A stretch of 64,000 nucleotides of DNA from Desulfobacterales bacterium (lineage in GTDB: Bacteria; Desulfobacterota; Desulfobacteria; Desulfobacterales; SpSt-501): positions 1 through 64,000 of the forward strand of contig JAUQXK010000114.1 in the NCBI GenBank assembly GCA_030834695.1. Direction: 5' to 3'. The notes beneath the pieces are model-generated. The model was not told where the DNA came from, made no database searches, and saw nothing but the letters and a program-made list of their open reading frames with translations. The translations under genes were made by a program, and so were the position numbers. This document shows, piece after piece, positions 26,949 to 36,822 of the stretch; position 1 is the first letter of the stretch, and each line of letters opens with the position of its first letter.

Positions 26949-29900
26949 TCATTCTGCTACAGGTACCCTTACCTCGACCCAGTGTTCCTTATGGTCGTCC
27001 GCAAGCGGGACGGCCTTATCGTGTTGCTCAATGCCATCCACGCTCACGCGCATCTCGCCATTCGCCGCAGGCGCTTGCAGAACAGTGATGTGGTAGACCG
27101 TCTCCCGATAGCGGTAGTGCATCTTGAACCCCTGCCAATCCGCAGGAAGGCACGGCGTAAAATGCAGTTTATCCACTTCGAGTCTGAGCCCAAGGAGAGA
27201 CTCCACGATCAGCCGGTACATCCAAGCGGCCGAGCCCGTGTACCATGTCCAGCCGCCCCGGCCGGTATGCGGTGGTATTGCATAGACGTCGGCGGCAACG
27301 ACGTAGGGTTCCACGCTGTAACCGGCAGCCGCCGCGGCCGATGTCGCATGGTTCACCGGGTTGATCATGGTAAAGAGCTCCCACGCACGCCGGTTGTCCC
27401 CCATGCGGGCGAAGGCCATTGCCGCCCAGATGGCCGCATGGGTGTACTGCCCGCCGTTTTCTCTTACCCCGGGGGCGTACCCCTTGATGTAGCCGGGGTT
27501 TAGGGACGAGGTGTCGAAGGGCGGATCCAGGAGTTGGATCAGCCCATGCTCGCGGCGAACGAGGCGCTTATCGACCGCTTCCATGGCCAAACGCGAACGC
27601 TCGTGATCTCCCGCACCCGAAAGAACAGACCAGCTTTGCGCAATCGAATCGATTTGGCATTCGGGATTGCTCGACGCCCCCAGCGGTGAACCGTCGTCGA
27701 AATAGGCGCGGCGGTACCACGCGCCGTCCCAGCCGTGTTCCTCGAGGTTCCGGCGCAGCTGAGCCGCCTCCCTCTGGCAGCGTTCAACAAAGGAGATGTC
27801 CCCCCGTGTGTTGGCCACCTCAGTGAAGCGCGTGAGCACGTCATATAGAAAAAACCCGAGCCACACGCTTTCGCCTTTGCCGTGCTCGCCCACCAGGTTC
27901 ATACCGTCGTTCCAGTCCCCGGAGCCGATGAGCGGCAGGCCGTGCTCACCGAAGTTGAGGCTGTTCAGAATCGCACGGACACAATGGTCGTACAGGCTCG
28001 CCGCTTCTTCGGAGCGCCCGGGCAGATCGTAATACGAGTCTTCATCCGAGTTTACCGGTCGGCCCTGGAGGAAGTGGACGAGCTCATTCAACACGCCGGT
28101 GTCCCCGGTGGCAAGGACATAGCGGCACGTCGCGAGCGGCAGCCAGAGGTAATCGTCCGAACAGTGGGTACGCACGCCCCGACCCGTTGGAGGATGCCAC
28201 CAATGCTGAACATCTCCTTCTATGAATTGACGGGCGGCGCACAGGAGCAGGTGCTCGCGCACGAGATTCGGCCTGGCGTGGATGAGTGCCATCACGTCCT
28301 GCAGCTGATCGCGGAAACCGAAGGCGCCCCCCGACTGGTACGTTGCGCTGCGCGCCCACAGGCGGCACGCCAGAGTTTGGTACAGCAGCCAGCCGTTGGC
28401 CAGCACATTGAGTGACGGGTCGGGGGTTTCGACATTTACTGTGCCCAGGGTGTGCCTCCAGTGCTGGTACACCGCATCGAGGGCGCCGCGCGCAACGGTG
28501 GATCCGCGAAAGCGGCTGACCAGGTTTCTGGCATCGTCGGCGTCGCGGCCGACGCCGAGCCTGAAGACGATCTCACGCTCTTGCCCGGCGGCCAGATCGA
28601 AGCTCACCTGGATTGCAGCACAGGGATCAAAGGCGGCCCCCACGTGGCCGGAAAGACGCGCGCGCGTCATCGCGGCCGGGCGTTGCAGCGTACCGTTGCG
28701 TCCCAGGAATTCGGCCCGGTCGCCGCTTATGGTGCGAGTCGTATCGTCCACGTCGAAGAAAGCAGTCCGGTCGCGAAACTCGGTGTTGTAGGGGTTGCGC
28801 GCGAAGAGCGCACCGCACATCGGGTCGATTTCGGTGATCACGTGCATGGTCGACTTCGGCCGCAGGTCGCCCAGCACCCATTCCACATACCCGGTCGCGG
28901 AGAGCCGGCGCGGTCGGTCCGACTCGTTGCGCACTTTGAGAACCGCAAACTTGATCGCAGCGTCCAGAGCCACGTAAACGGTCAATTCGGAGCGGATGCC
29001 TCGCTCGGTGTGCTCGAAGACGCTGTAGCCGAAACCGTGCCGGGTGGCGTAAGGCGTTGTCCCGCGGCAGGGCAGGGGCGTGGGGGACCAGAAGTGGCCG
29101 CGCTCTTCATCACGGAGGTAAAAGGCCTCTCCGCTCGAATCGCTCACGGGGTCGTTTTCCCAGGGAGTGAGGCGGAACTCGTGGGCATTTTCGCTCCAGG
29201 TGTAGGCGCGGCCGCTCTCCGAGATGACGGTCCCGAAGTGCGGGTTGGCCAGCACATTCACCCACGGCGACGGCGTCAGCTGCCCGTCCGCGGTAGTAAC
29301 GACATACTCGCGCCCATCCGCGGTGAATCCGCCCAGCCCGTTGTAGAACGTCAGGTCATGGCGCGGCAGCGGGGCGACCGCCGGGGGTTCGGAGCGGTGG
29401 GTTCGGGTCGGGGTCAGGAGGGGCACGGCTGATTCCATCTGGCTGCGGCCGTTGATCTGATCCGCCAGCGACCCCCGGCTGTCGGAGATGATGACGCGAG
29501 CGGCCGTTTGGATCAGGATGCGGTCCTCCTCCGCTATCCGGTCCCCCGGTCTTACGAAAATACCGCCGGGTCGCTCGGTGACGTTGGCTTCGATGCCGGC
29601 GGCAATGAGCCCCATGATTTGGTCGTGGAGCAGCTGCCGGTAACCGGCGTGATCTTCATTCCAGATCACCAGGTCCACGGCCAGCCCCTTCAGCCGCCAG
29701 TACGCGTGGGCCTGCACGAGCTGGCGCACCAGGTCGATATTGGCCGGATCTTCAATCTGCAGCAGCACAATCGGCAAATCTCCGGAGATGGCGTATCCCC
29801 ACAGACCGGATTGCCCGCGCTGGTTCTTGATGAGAACGCCCGGATCGGCTCGCAGCGACGCATTGGCGTAAATGATCGAACTGGCAAGGCGCCCATAGAG

Positions 29901-32900
29901 TTTTGCATCGGCCGCTGAGGCATTGAACTGGCGCAGCAACACCTGGCCATGAGTCCATGCCAGATCAAAGACGCGACCCGCGAGGCGCCGATCCTGGTAT
30001 TTTTCCACCAGGCTCGTGGCGGCATCGCGGGTTTCACCGATACCGGAGACAATGTTGATCGTTGCCGATTCTTCCGGATCGAGCGTAATCCGATAGCGGA
30101 TGGCGACAATCGGATCGATCACGGAGCCCTCGCTGCCCGAGAGTGCCCCCGAATAAAAACCGGCTCCCCAGCTCATCGCTTGCGGATCGACGACCGTGTT
30201 TCCTCGACCGATGAACTGCATCCGGTCGGTTTCATAGGAGACTTCTCCGACATCCCCCCCGTGCACGGCCATCATGTGGAACATCCAGGGCGTTTGCTCA
30301 CCCTGGGATCGGGGCCGGCGCGTGCAGAGGATGGCCCGCTGCCGCCGGATGATTTCGGTCTGCACAAAAAGATTGCTGAACGCCGGATGCAGTGCGTCCG
30401 CGGCCGGCGGTGCCAAAACCACTTCCGCGTAACTCGTCACATCGATATTCCTGCGCGTCCGAGCCCGGTTGGTGATGCGGACGCGGCGCAGTTCGATGTC
30501 ATCCTCGGGCGAAACAGCGATCTCGGTATGGGTGTCATAGTCGTGATCGCGGCCGCGGAACTCGGCGCGCCCTTCCGAAAAGATCGCCTCGAAATACTTC
30601 GATCGTTTGAGCGTCGGCTGGTATGCGGTTGACCAGAACTCCCTGCTGGCCACGTCGCGGATGTAACAGAACGTGCCCCAGTTGTCGCGGGTGCTGTCTT
30701 CGCGCCACCGGGTGACCAAAAGGTCCTTCCAGCGGCTGTACCCACCGCCGGCGTTGGTGACCATCACGTGGTACCTGCCGTTCGAGAGCAGCTGCACTTC
30801 CGGGTTCGGCGTGTCGGGATTTCTGAAAACGTGAATCGGTGACTCCTGACCGCCGGAGGCCATATGGTGCTCGGAGATCTCGGTGGTGTGCGCATAGAAC
30901 GCCGTCGCCTTGGGGATCCGCTCCTGGAGCAACAGCAGGGTCGCCTGGAACAAGGGATTCGACACGAATCGCTTCTGCATCGGGCGGTCCAGGAGCAGAT
31001 GGGCCAAAGACAGGAGGCTCATGCCCTGGTGATGGGCCATGAAGGAACGAACCATGGCGCTCGTTTGTCCGAGCGGCAGACGCGACGGAGTGTAGTCGAT
31101 CGCTTCGTAAAGCCCATATTGGGATTCCAGGCCTTCTGCGGCGAGGCGCTCGAGGTTGAGACACGCCCTCTCGGGCGAAACCATCAACGCCAGCGCCGAG
31201 GCATAGGGCGCAATCACCAGGTCCTCGGCGAGCCCGCGTTTGAGCCCCAGACCGGGTACTCCGAAGGCACGGTATTGGTAGTTGAGATGGACATCGATGG
31301 CATGATAACCGCATTCCGAAATGCCCCACGGCAACGCGAGTTTTTTCCCATACTCGATCTGCCGGGCCACAGCCGCTTTGCAGGTCTGATCGAGCAGCGT
31401 GTGTGCGTACGTCGGCATCACCAGGAGCGGCATCAGGTATTCGAACATCGAACCGCTCCAGGAAAGGAGGATCGGTTCTCCGCCGGCGGTCGTGAGCAGG
31501 CGCCCCAGGGCAAACCAGCTCTCCTGCGGCAGCTGCCCCTGCGCAATCGCGACGAAGCAGGAAAGCCTCGCTTCCGAAGCCAGGAGATCGTAGTTGCTGG
31601 AGTCCCGGCGGTTTTCACCGACATTGTAGCCAATCGCCAGCAGATTCCGCGTCTTGTCGAACAGGAAATCATATTGCATCCGGGAAAGGACGTCACATTG
31701 CAGGGCCAGCCCTTTGATCGTCGCAATTCGGGTTCGGGCGTTCTGGCTGGCGGTCGCGATGAGGCGTTGGAGATCGGCTATCCAGGCGCTTTCCGCCGAC
31801 GTGGACGCAGAGCCGAGCCGATGGTCGATCTCCGGCAGGAGCTTTTCCTCCAGCGCTGCCAGTTCGCTCAGTGTGGGGATTTCGTCGAGATCGGGAAAGC
31901 CTCCGATGTTATTCTGAGACGGCAAGAGCTCTGCCCATGGAGTGAGAGACGTCAGCTCATCGAGGGCATCTCGACATTGCCCGGCGAAGGTCTGAGCCCA
32001 CCACGTCAATGGGCTCTCGGGGCCGGCGTCGAGGGCTTCCACGTCGGCGGCAACTGACGTGGCGGACCTGGCCAGCTGGTCCAGGCACAGTCGCGAAGCC
32101 GTGAGCGTGTCGGGTTTAGATCGGGTCGCGGCCTCGAGATCCTGCTGAAGTTGGGCGAGCCGAGCCGGGGCGTATACGTCCGGAGCGGCGGCCGCTGTGT
32201 CCATGAAAATCCCGAGCGTATCGCTTAAGCTTTCAAAAAGACGCGCCCCCAGGATCTTCTGATCGGCCAGCCCGAGAAGACCCGGGCGCAAGGTCAGCAG
32301 GTGGCCGGCGAGATTCCCGCTGTCCACCGACGAAATGTAGAGGGGCGGCAGCGGTTTCAGAGATCGCGTGTCGTACCAGTTGTAGAAGTGGCCCTGGTGT
32401 CGTTCCAGACCTTGCATGGTGTGGAGTGCCTTGGCCGTACGCTCGATGAGTTTTCCGGCTGAAATGGTGCCGAAGTCGTACGCGGACAAATTCGCCAGCA
32501 GCGCAAAGCCCATATTGGTGGGCGAAGTCCGATGCGCGATCACGGAAGCCGGGTGCTCCTGATAGTTGTCGGGCGGCAGCCAATGATCTTCCGGTCCGAC
32601 GAACGTTTCGAAGAACGCCCAGGTTTTGCGGGAAAGCTTCCGCAAAAAGAGAATCTGATTCGCTGTCAGCCTGGCTTCGCGCTGGGCGAGCGGCCGACTG
32701 ATCCACCAGGCGATTCCGGGGGAGGCCAACCAGAGGCCCAGTATGGGTCCGGCCACAGCCAACGCGGCCGGTTTGGACACAGCGAGCGTGATCGTTGCGG
32801 CCGCGGCAACCATGGGGCCGATCCACATGGTCCGGTACGAGCCGGCGAGGCCCGTGCGGCGGGTGCGATCCGAGTCGCCCGAAAGATTCCATTGGAGCAG

Positions 32901-35723
32901 TCGCTTATGCGTGATCAGTATTCGGCAGGTGGTGCGGATCACCGCATCCAGGCTGAAAAACGCTTCGTATGGCAGGCATACGAGCGAGAAGGCCGCCTGA
33001 ACGAAGTGCCGGCCGGCCGAACGCAGTGCGGCAGCGAGGTGCTGCCTCAGGGTCACCTCGATCGGCTTCTGAAGCACACTCAGCGCCGAGGAGATCAAGG
33101 ACGGAATCAGGATGATGCCGATCACCGCCAGGGTCCAAAACCCGGCCGCCGGCAAAACGGTCCAGCCCAAGAGCAGCAGGAGGGTCAACGCGGCGGCCGT
33201 AAGGCTGCGCCGCAGGTTGTCGAAGATCTTCCAGCGGGAGAGCGTCGAGAGCGGATTCTTCTGCCGGCGCCCATCGGGGCTGGGAATCACCGGCAACAGC
33301 CAGCGCGCAATCTGCCAGTCGCCGCGAATCCAACGATGCCGGCGGCTCACATCCGCGCTGTAGCGAGACGGGTATTCCTCGTACAACTGCACATCGCTCA
33401 GCAGCCCGGACCGGGCGTAACACCCTTCCAGAAGATCATGGCTGAGGATCCGGTTGTCGGGAAAACGCCCGCCCAGCGCGCGTTCGAATGTGTCGACCTC
33501 ATAGATGCCCTTGCCGATGTAAGAGCCTTCACCGAACAGGTCCTGGTAGACATCGGAAACGGTGCGCGTATATGGATCGATGCCGAGCTCACTGGTGCAC
33601 ATGCGCGCATACCGCGAGCGGTTCGCGCCGGGCAGGCTCACCGCCACCCGCGGCTGAAGAATGCCGTATCCCGCAATGACACGCTGCAGCTCTTCGTCGT
33701 AACGCGCACGATTGAGTGGGTGCACCATGGCGCCCACAAATTGCCACGCCGAGTCGCGGGCCAGCTGCGTATCGGTATCCAGGGTGAGCACGTACTTCAC
33801 GTCCAGCAAGACCGAGGTGTCGCCGACGAGGAGCGCAAAGCGATCCCGTGATCCGCCGCGCAGAAGCCCATTCAAGTCTGCAAGCTTGCCGCGCTTGCGC
33901 TCGTACCCCATCCAGATCCGGTCGCGCGAATGGTATCGGCGGGGGCGATGAAAGAGGAAGAAGGTGTCGCGTCCCGAACCCCGGTATTTTTCGTTCAGCT
34001 CTTCGATTCTCTGCCGGGCCAGCTGTAACAGCGGTTCGTCCTCCGGCAGGGTTTCTTCAATGGCGTCTGGAAAATCGGTGAGAAGGCCGAAGTGGAGGTG
34101 GTCGTCGCGATTGGCCAGGAAGCGGACTTCCAGTGCCTCGACGAGGTCCTCGATGGTTTGCGCGCTCGGGAGCATCGTCGGAACCACCACCAGGGTTCGA
34201 CACTCCGGCGGGATCCCTTTGGAGAAGTCCATGCGCGGCAGCGGACGCGGCGTTGCCAGCATGGTGGCCAGCCAGTTCACCACGGCTACCGTCAGATGAC
34301 TGGTGCACAGCAATGAGAGCAGTCCGACCAGGCCGAGTGCCCAGCCCCGCACCCCCCCGGCGTGCGCCTGCGCGGCCAAGCACCCGGCGATGACCGCCGT
34401 CATCAGCAGGATGGTGCCGCCATACAGCAGCAAAGGAAACCGGCCGCCGATTTTACGTAGAGCCTCAACCAACGATAAGCGCACCTCCGCCCTTCGCTCG
34501 AGCTGCGCCAATCCCTTGTCGATCAGGTAGAACCCGACGTGCGCTGCGCGGTCGTCGCCGCCTTTGCGTGCCGCACCCTCATGCGCCAGCTGGATCGCCT
34601 TGCGTGCCACCTCGATCTCGGAGTGCGGGCAGCGCTTCGCCGTCTTCTCCACGATGTGGCGGTAGCGATCCCGTGAGGCAAAATCCATTCTGCCGTACAC
34701 GCCGCCGGGATCCTCACCCAGGGTCTGCTCGACCATGCTCATCGTCTCGACGAACTCGCGCCAGTCCATCGCGCCCAGGAAACTGAGGCTGCCGATGCTG
34801 TTGCTCATCGAGACCTGGTCGGCCGCCTGCTGCTGGGTCTCCGAGCGCACCAGCTCTTCGATGGTCAGGCCGGACTCGGACAGCCGCTGCTCGATCCACG
34901 TGAGCGGCAGGGCCAGAGCAGGACCATGGCCATGCAGGCGCCGCGCGAGTTCCGCAACAAACGACCTCGCCATCGGCGGGTTCGACCGCGCCATGTCGGC
35001 GATCGTCAGGATCAGGCTTTTGGGGTCCTTAGCGGCGACCTCCGTCATCTGGTCGGCCCAAAAGTCGGCGTGGTTACGATCGAGCCGGTCGGCGGCGATC
35101 CGGGCGGCCACCCGCCGGAGGTTCTCGATCAAGGCCAGGCGCAGCATGATGGGGATGGCCCAAAGCTCGCCCAATTTCAGGGGGGTCACCGCCTGGTAGG
35201 CGGTCACGAATCTGCTGAGGTTCTCCGGATCCACCCGGCCATCGCCGTGCGCGATCACCTCCAGAGCGATGTCGTACACCCGCGGCAGCCCGGCCGATGG
35301 GCAGTTAATCAACCGCGGCAACTCCCGACTGTACCCCTTGGGCAAGTGTCGCCTGGCCGTGCGAATCTGTTCTTCGATCACATAGAAGTTATCGAGCAGC
35401 CATTCCCCGGCCGGGGTAATCCGGCGGCCCACCTTGACGGCCTCTGTCACCAGGCTGTGGACTTCGAGCAGGAGAATTTCATTCTCGGCCAGTCGTGCCA
35501 GAAGACGGTCCCGAGGGCGGCCAGGCTTCACCTGATGCATGCTCGCGAGGATTTTCCCGTGCTGCTCCATCTGATCGGCACTGAACAGTTCATCTCGAAG
35601 GGGCAGGTCGTCGCAGGCATACTTCTGGGCCGGGTCGCTTCCGCCGAGGCGCGCCCACTTGTGGAAAAAGGCGCCCCTTACGGTCTTGCCGCTTACCCCT
35701 ATTTTTATGTCCCCTTTAGACAT
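26949..35723 (-). CDS. ndvB: Cyclic beta-1,2-glucan synthase (NdvB/ChvB family)
   Basis: 2924 residues, close to the ~2800-2900 of rhizobial and Brucella enzymes. The N-terminal part is helical with membrane segments (around 425-500 and 840-1010). Between them is a GT84-type glycosyltransferase with LTLDTDTQL (DxD), SHDLLEGCYAR and RHRWIRGDWQ. Two repeated beta-sandwich/GH94-type halves follow; the last carries the GH94 catalytic Asp motif GSGDWNDGMNLVGE and HWWHPPTGRGVRTHCSDD. The enzyme uses UDP-glucose to build, cyclise and trim a periplasmic beta-1,2-glucan. A PilZ-like gene overlaps its start by 8 nt, suggesting c-di-GMP control. Confidence 0.94.
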   Translation of the reverse strand: MSKGDIKIGVSGKTVRGAFFHKWARLGGSDPAQKYACDDLPLRDELFSADQMEQHGKILASMHQVKPGRPRDRLLARLAENEILLLEVHSLVTEAVKVGRRITPAGEWLLDNFYVIEEQIRTARRHLPKGYSRELPRLINCPSAGLPRVYDIALEVIAHGDGRVDPENLSRFVTAYQAVTPLKLGELWAIPIMLRLALIENLRRVAARIAADRLDRNHADFWADQMTEVAAKDPKSLILTIADMARSNPPMARSFVAELARRLHGHGPALALPLTWIEQRLSESGLTIEELVRSETQQQAADQVSMSNSIGSLSFLGAMDWREFVETMSMVEQTLGEDPGGVYGRMDFASRDRYRHIVEKTAKRCPHSEIEVARKAIQLAHEGAARKGGDDRAAHVGFYLIDKGLAQLERRAEVRLSLVEALRKIGGRFPLLLYGGTILLMTAVIAGCLAAQAHAGGVRGWALGLVGLLSLLCTSHLTVAVVNWLATMLATPRPLPRMDFSKGIPPECRTLVVVPTMLPSAQTIEDLVEALEVRFLANRDDHLHFGLLTDFPDAIEETLPEDEPLLQLARQRIEELNEKYRGSGRDTFFLFHRPRRYHSRDRIWMGYERKRGKLADLNGLLRGGSRDRFALLVGDTSVLLDVKYVLTLDTDTQLARDSAWQFVGAMVHPLNRARYDEELQRVIAGYGILQPRVAVSLPGANRSRYARMCTSELGIDPYTRTVSDVYQDLFGEGSYIGKGIYEVDTFERALGGRFPDNRILSHDLLEGCYARSGLLSDVQLYEEYPSRYSADVSRRHRWIRGDWQIARWLLPVIPSPDGRRQKNPLSTLSRWKIFDNLRRSLTAAALTLLLLLGWTVLPAAGFWTLAVIGIILIPSLISSALSVLQKPIEVTLRQHLAAALRSAGRHFVQAAFSLVCLPYEAFFSLDAVIRTTCRILITHKRLLQWNLSGDSDRTRRTGLAGSYRTMWIGPMVAAAATITLAVSKPAALAVAGPILGLWLASPGIAWWISRPLAQREARLTANQILFLRKLSRKTWAFFETFVGPEDHWLPPDNYQEHPASVIAHRTSPTNMGFALLANLSAYDFGTISAGKLIERTAKALHTMQGLERHQGHFYNWYDTRSLKPLPPLYISSVDSGNLAGHLLTLRPGLLGLADQKILGARLFESLSDTLGIFMDTAAAAPDVYAPARLAQLQQDLEAATRSKPDTLTASRLCLDQLARSATSVAADVEALDAGPESPLTWWAQTFAGQCRDALDELTSLTPWAELLPSQNNIGGFPDLDEIPTLSELAALEEKLLPEIDHRLGSASTSAESAWIADLQRLIATASQNARTRIATIKGLALQCDVLSRMQYDFLFDKTRNLLAIGYNVGENRRDSSNYDLLASEARLSCFVAIAQGQLPQESWFALGRLLTTAGGEPILLSWSGSMFEYLMPLLVMPTYAHTLLDQTCKAAVARQIEYGKKLALPWGISECGYHAIDVHLNYQYRAFGVPGLGLKRGLAEDLVIAPYASALALMVSPERACLNLERLAAEGLESQYGLYEAIDYTPSRLPLGQTSAMVRSFMAHHQGMSLLSLAHLLLDRPMQKRFVSNPLFQATLLLLQERIPKATAFYAHTTEISEHHMASGGQESPIHVFRNPDTPNPEVQLLSNGRYHVMVTNAGGGYSRWKDLLVTRWREDSTRDNWGTFCYIRDVASREFWSTAYQPTLKRSKYFEAIFSEGRAEFRGRDHDYDTHTEIAVSPEDDIELRRVRITNRARTRRNIDVTSYAEVVLAPPAADALHPAFSNLFVQTEIIRRQRAILCTRRPRSQGEQTPWMFHMMAVHGGDVGEVSYETDRMQFIGRGNTVVDPQAMSWGAGFYSGALSGSEGSVIDPIVAIRYRITLDPEESATINIVSGIGETRDAATSLVEKYQDRRLAGRVFDLAWTHGQVLLRQFNASAADAKLYGRLASSIIYANASLRADPGVLIKNQRGQSGLWGYAISGDLPIVLLQIEDPANIDLVRQLVQAHAYWRLKGLAVDLVIWNEDHAGYRQLLHDQIMGLIAAGIEANVTERPGGIFVRPGDRIAEEDRILIQTAARVIISDSRGSLADQINGRSQMESAVPLLTPTRTHRSEPPAVAPLPRHDLTFYNGLGGFTADGREYVVTTADGQLTPSPWVNVLANPHFGTVISESGRAYTWSENAHEFRLTPWENDPVSDSSGEAFYLRDEERGHFWSPTPLPCRGTTPYATRHGFGYSVFEHTERGIRSELTVYVALDAAIKFAVLKVRNESDRPRRLSATGYVEWVLGDLRPKSTMHVITEIDPMCGALFARNPYNTEFRDRTAFFDVDDTTRTISGDRAEFLGRNGTLQRPAAMTRARLSGHVGAAFDPCAAIQVSFDLAAGQEREIVFRLGVGRDADDARNLVSRFRGSTVARGALDAVYQHWRHTLGTVNVETPDPSLNVLANGWLLYQTLACRLWARSATYQSGGAFGFRDQLQDVMALIHARPNLVREHLLLCAARQFIEGDVQHWWHPPTGRGVRTHCSDDYLWLPLATCRYVLATGDTGVLNELVHFLQGRPVNSDEDSYYDLPGRSEEAASLYDHCVRAILNSLNFGEHGLPLIGSGDWNDGMNLVGEHGKGESVWLGFFLYDVLTRFTEVANTRGDISFVERCQREAAQLRRNLEEHGWDGAWYRRAYFDDGSPLGASSNPECQIDSIAQSWSVLSGAGDHERSRLAMEAVDKRLVRREHGLIQLLDPPFDTSSLNPGYIKGYAPGVRENGGQYTHAAIWAAMAFARMGDNRRAWELFTMINPVNHATSAAAAAGYSVEPYVVAADVYAIPPHTGRGGWTWYTGSAAWMYRLIVESLLGLRLEVDKLHFTPCLPADWQGFKMHYRYRETVYHITVLQAPAANGEMRVSVDGIEQHDKAVPLADDHKEHWVEVRVPVAE

Positions 35724-36000
35724 ATTTTATTCCCAAGCCATATGACCAAGATGAACCAAACCCGGGCAATAACTTGCGCCATTGGATCACGGCCGGGCAC
35801 GTGCAAGGCCCGGCACCCATTCTTCGGCTATCAAAAAGAATTCGAAATGTTGAACCAGGCCGAGGAGCATAATTGGATTCGAGATACAATCCGCCCTTGG
35901 CGCATTCGTGCATGGCGGCCGGGTACCGGTACCCGGTTCGATCGTCCTTTATGGTGACAGGGGAACCTTGCTTGATTTGCGTGGCGCGCCTATTGTCCAT
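35716..36000 (-). CDS. PilZ-like small protein upstream of ndvB
   Basis: 94 residues from ATG 35998-36000, with AAGGGA upstream. IKDDRTGYRYPAAMHECAKGGLYLESNYAPRPGS resembles a PilZ barrel in which CAKGGLYLE is the (D/N)xSxxGxxL motif with a variant start; the RxxxR part is weak. Its 3' end overlaps the ndvB start codon by 8 nt, so the two are translationally coupled. A regulatory partner of the glucan synthase is inferred. Confidence 0.6.
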   Translation of the reverse strand: MDNRRATQIKQGSPVTIKDDRTGYRYPAAMHECAKGGLYLESNYAPRPGSTFRILFDSRRMGAGPCTCPAVIQWRKLLPGFGSSWSYGLGIKYV

Positions 36001-36219
36001 ATCAATGGTCCCTTAAGCCTCATTGGTGTCGTTCGATAAATTACTGATGAATAATTTTGTTTTCGCGGATGATCCTTCAAAATACCGCCACCTGATTCCG
36101 ATTAAATTTCTCGCGTGCACGTGTGGAACTGTTGAGGAGAACCAAAACCCGATGGAGAAGTGGAGAGGACGGGGCGCCCCCCTTGGTTATAAGGGGAGCG
36201 CCGACTTCAGGGTGGAAAT

Positions 36220-36417
36220 TTAGGCCGTCTTTACGTTCGCTGCAGACTTGCCCTTGGGCCCGTCTTGGACATCGAAGGTAACTGCTTGACCCTCTTGCAG
36301 GCTTTTGAAGCCGCTATCCTGGATAGCACTGAAATGCACGAACACATCGCTTCCGGTTTCGGCTTCGATGAAACCGAAGCCTTTGCTGTCATTGAACCAT
36401 TTAACTTTTCCTTGCAT
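36220..36417 (-). CDS. Cold-shock domain protein (CspA family)
   Basis: 65 residues with the RNP motifs KGFGFIEAE and DVFVHFSAI, and [10 protein letters not shown] at the N-terminus. A single CSD of ordinary length that binds single-stranded nucleic acid. The leader holds an SD-sequestering hairpin, a terminator and a promoter (described separately), suggesting post-initiation control. Confidence 0.97.
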   Translation of the reverse strand: MQGKVKWFNDSKGFGFIEAETGSDVFVHFSAIQDSGFKSLQEGQAVTFDVQDGPKGKSAANVKTA

Positions 36418-36429
36418 CGTCGTTTTTAT

Positions 36430-36456
36430 CCTCCTTTCGTAGATTTTCTAAGGAGG
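36430..36456 (-). promoter_or_regulatory. Hairpin masking the csp ribosome-binding site
   Basis: On the transcript CCTCCTT (from 36456) pairs exactly with AAGGAGG (36436-36430), the csp Shine-Dalgarno sequence, across a 13-nt loop. The AUG is 12 nt further. A possible thermosensor or Csp-responsive switch. Confidence 0.55.
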
Positions 36457-36473
36457 GATTATGCCGACGGAAT

Positions 36474-36508
36474 AAAAAAACCACCACACTTTGAAGAGTG
36501 TGGTGGTT
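36474..36508 (-). terminator. Rho-independent terminator in the csp leader
   Basis: A perfect 12-bp stem AACCACCACACT/AGTGTGGTGGTT with a 6-nt loop is followed on the minus strand by seven U. It lies between a promoter at 36593-36621 and the csp start, so it may attenuate csp; alternatively it ends the antiporter transcript. Confidence 0.85.
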
Positions 36509-36592
36509 AATCCCTACACTGCAAAATGTTTCTTAATCCAACCTTGACGGCAATCGATTCCCGCAGGGGATTTTCCGATGCCGATAGTTGTT

Positions 36593-36621
36593 AGAATAGG
36601 CCTGTTGGGCTTATATGTCAA
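36593..36621 (-). promoter_or_regulatory. Candidate promoter for the csp transcript
   Basis: On the minus strand TTGACA (36621-36616), a 17-nt spacer and TATTCT (36598-36593). It would give a ~170-nt 5' leader before csp. The rest of the 36509-36822 interval shows no gene. Confidence 0.6.
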
Positions 36622-36822
36622 CAGAACTATTTAAACCCGACATCCGCGATTGGTTTTGTTTGGGGCAGTCTCTTGGGCTGTGCCGTTAAAAAAAAGGAGC
36701 CCTGGCCGCCGTTGGTATTCAAAGAAAGTCGAGCAGAGCCGTTTTCAACTCTGCCCGGACCTTCTCATTGATAGAAGTTATCTCAAAGTTCAATGAAAAG
36801 CGCTGGATGCCGGGCATCCTGA

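Noticed and set aside
26763-27503. 246-aa plus-strand frame
   Set aside because: Mostly antisense to the C-terminus of the glucan synthase; no supporting motif.
35716-36219. Possible CRISPR or repeat array in AT-rich spacers here and at 38680-39108
   Set aside because: No regularly spaced direct repeats were found on reading; only promoter and operator-like elements.
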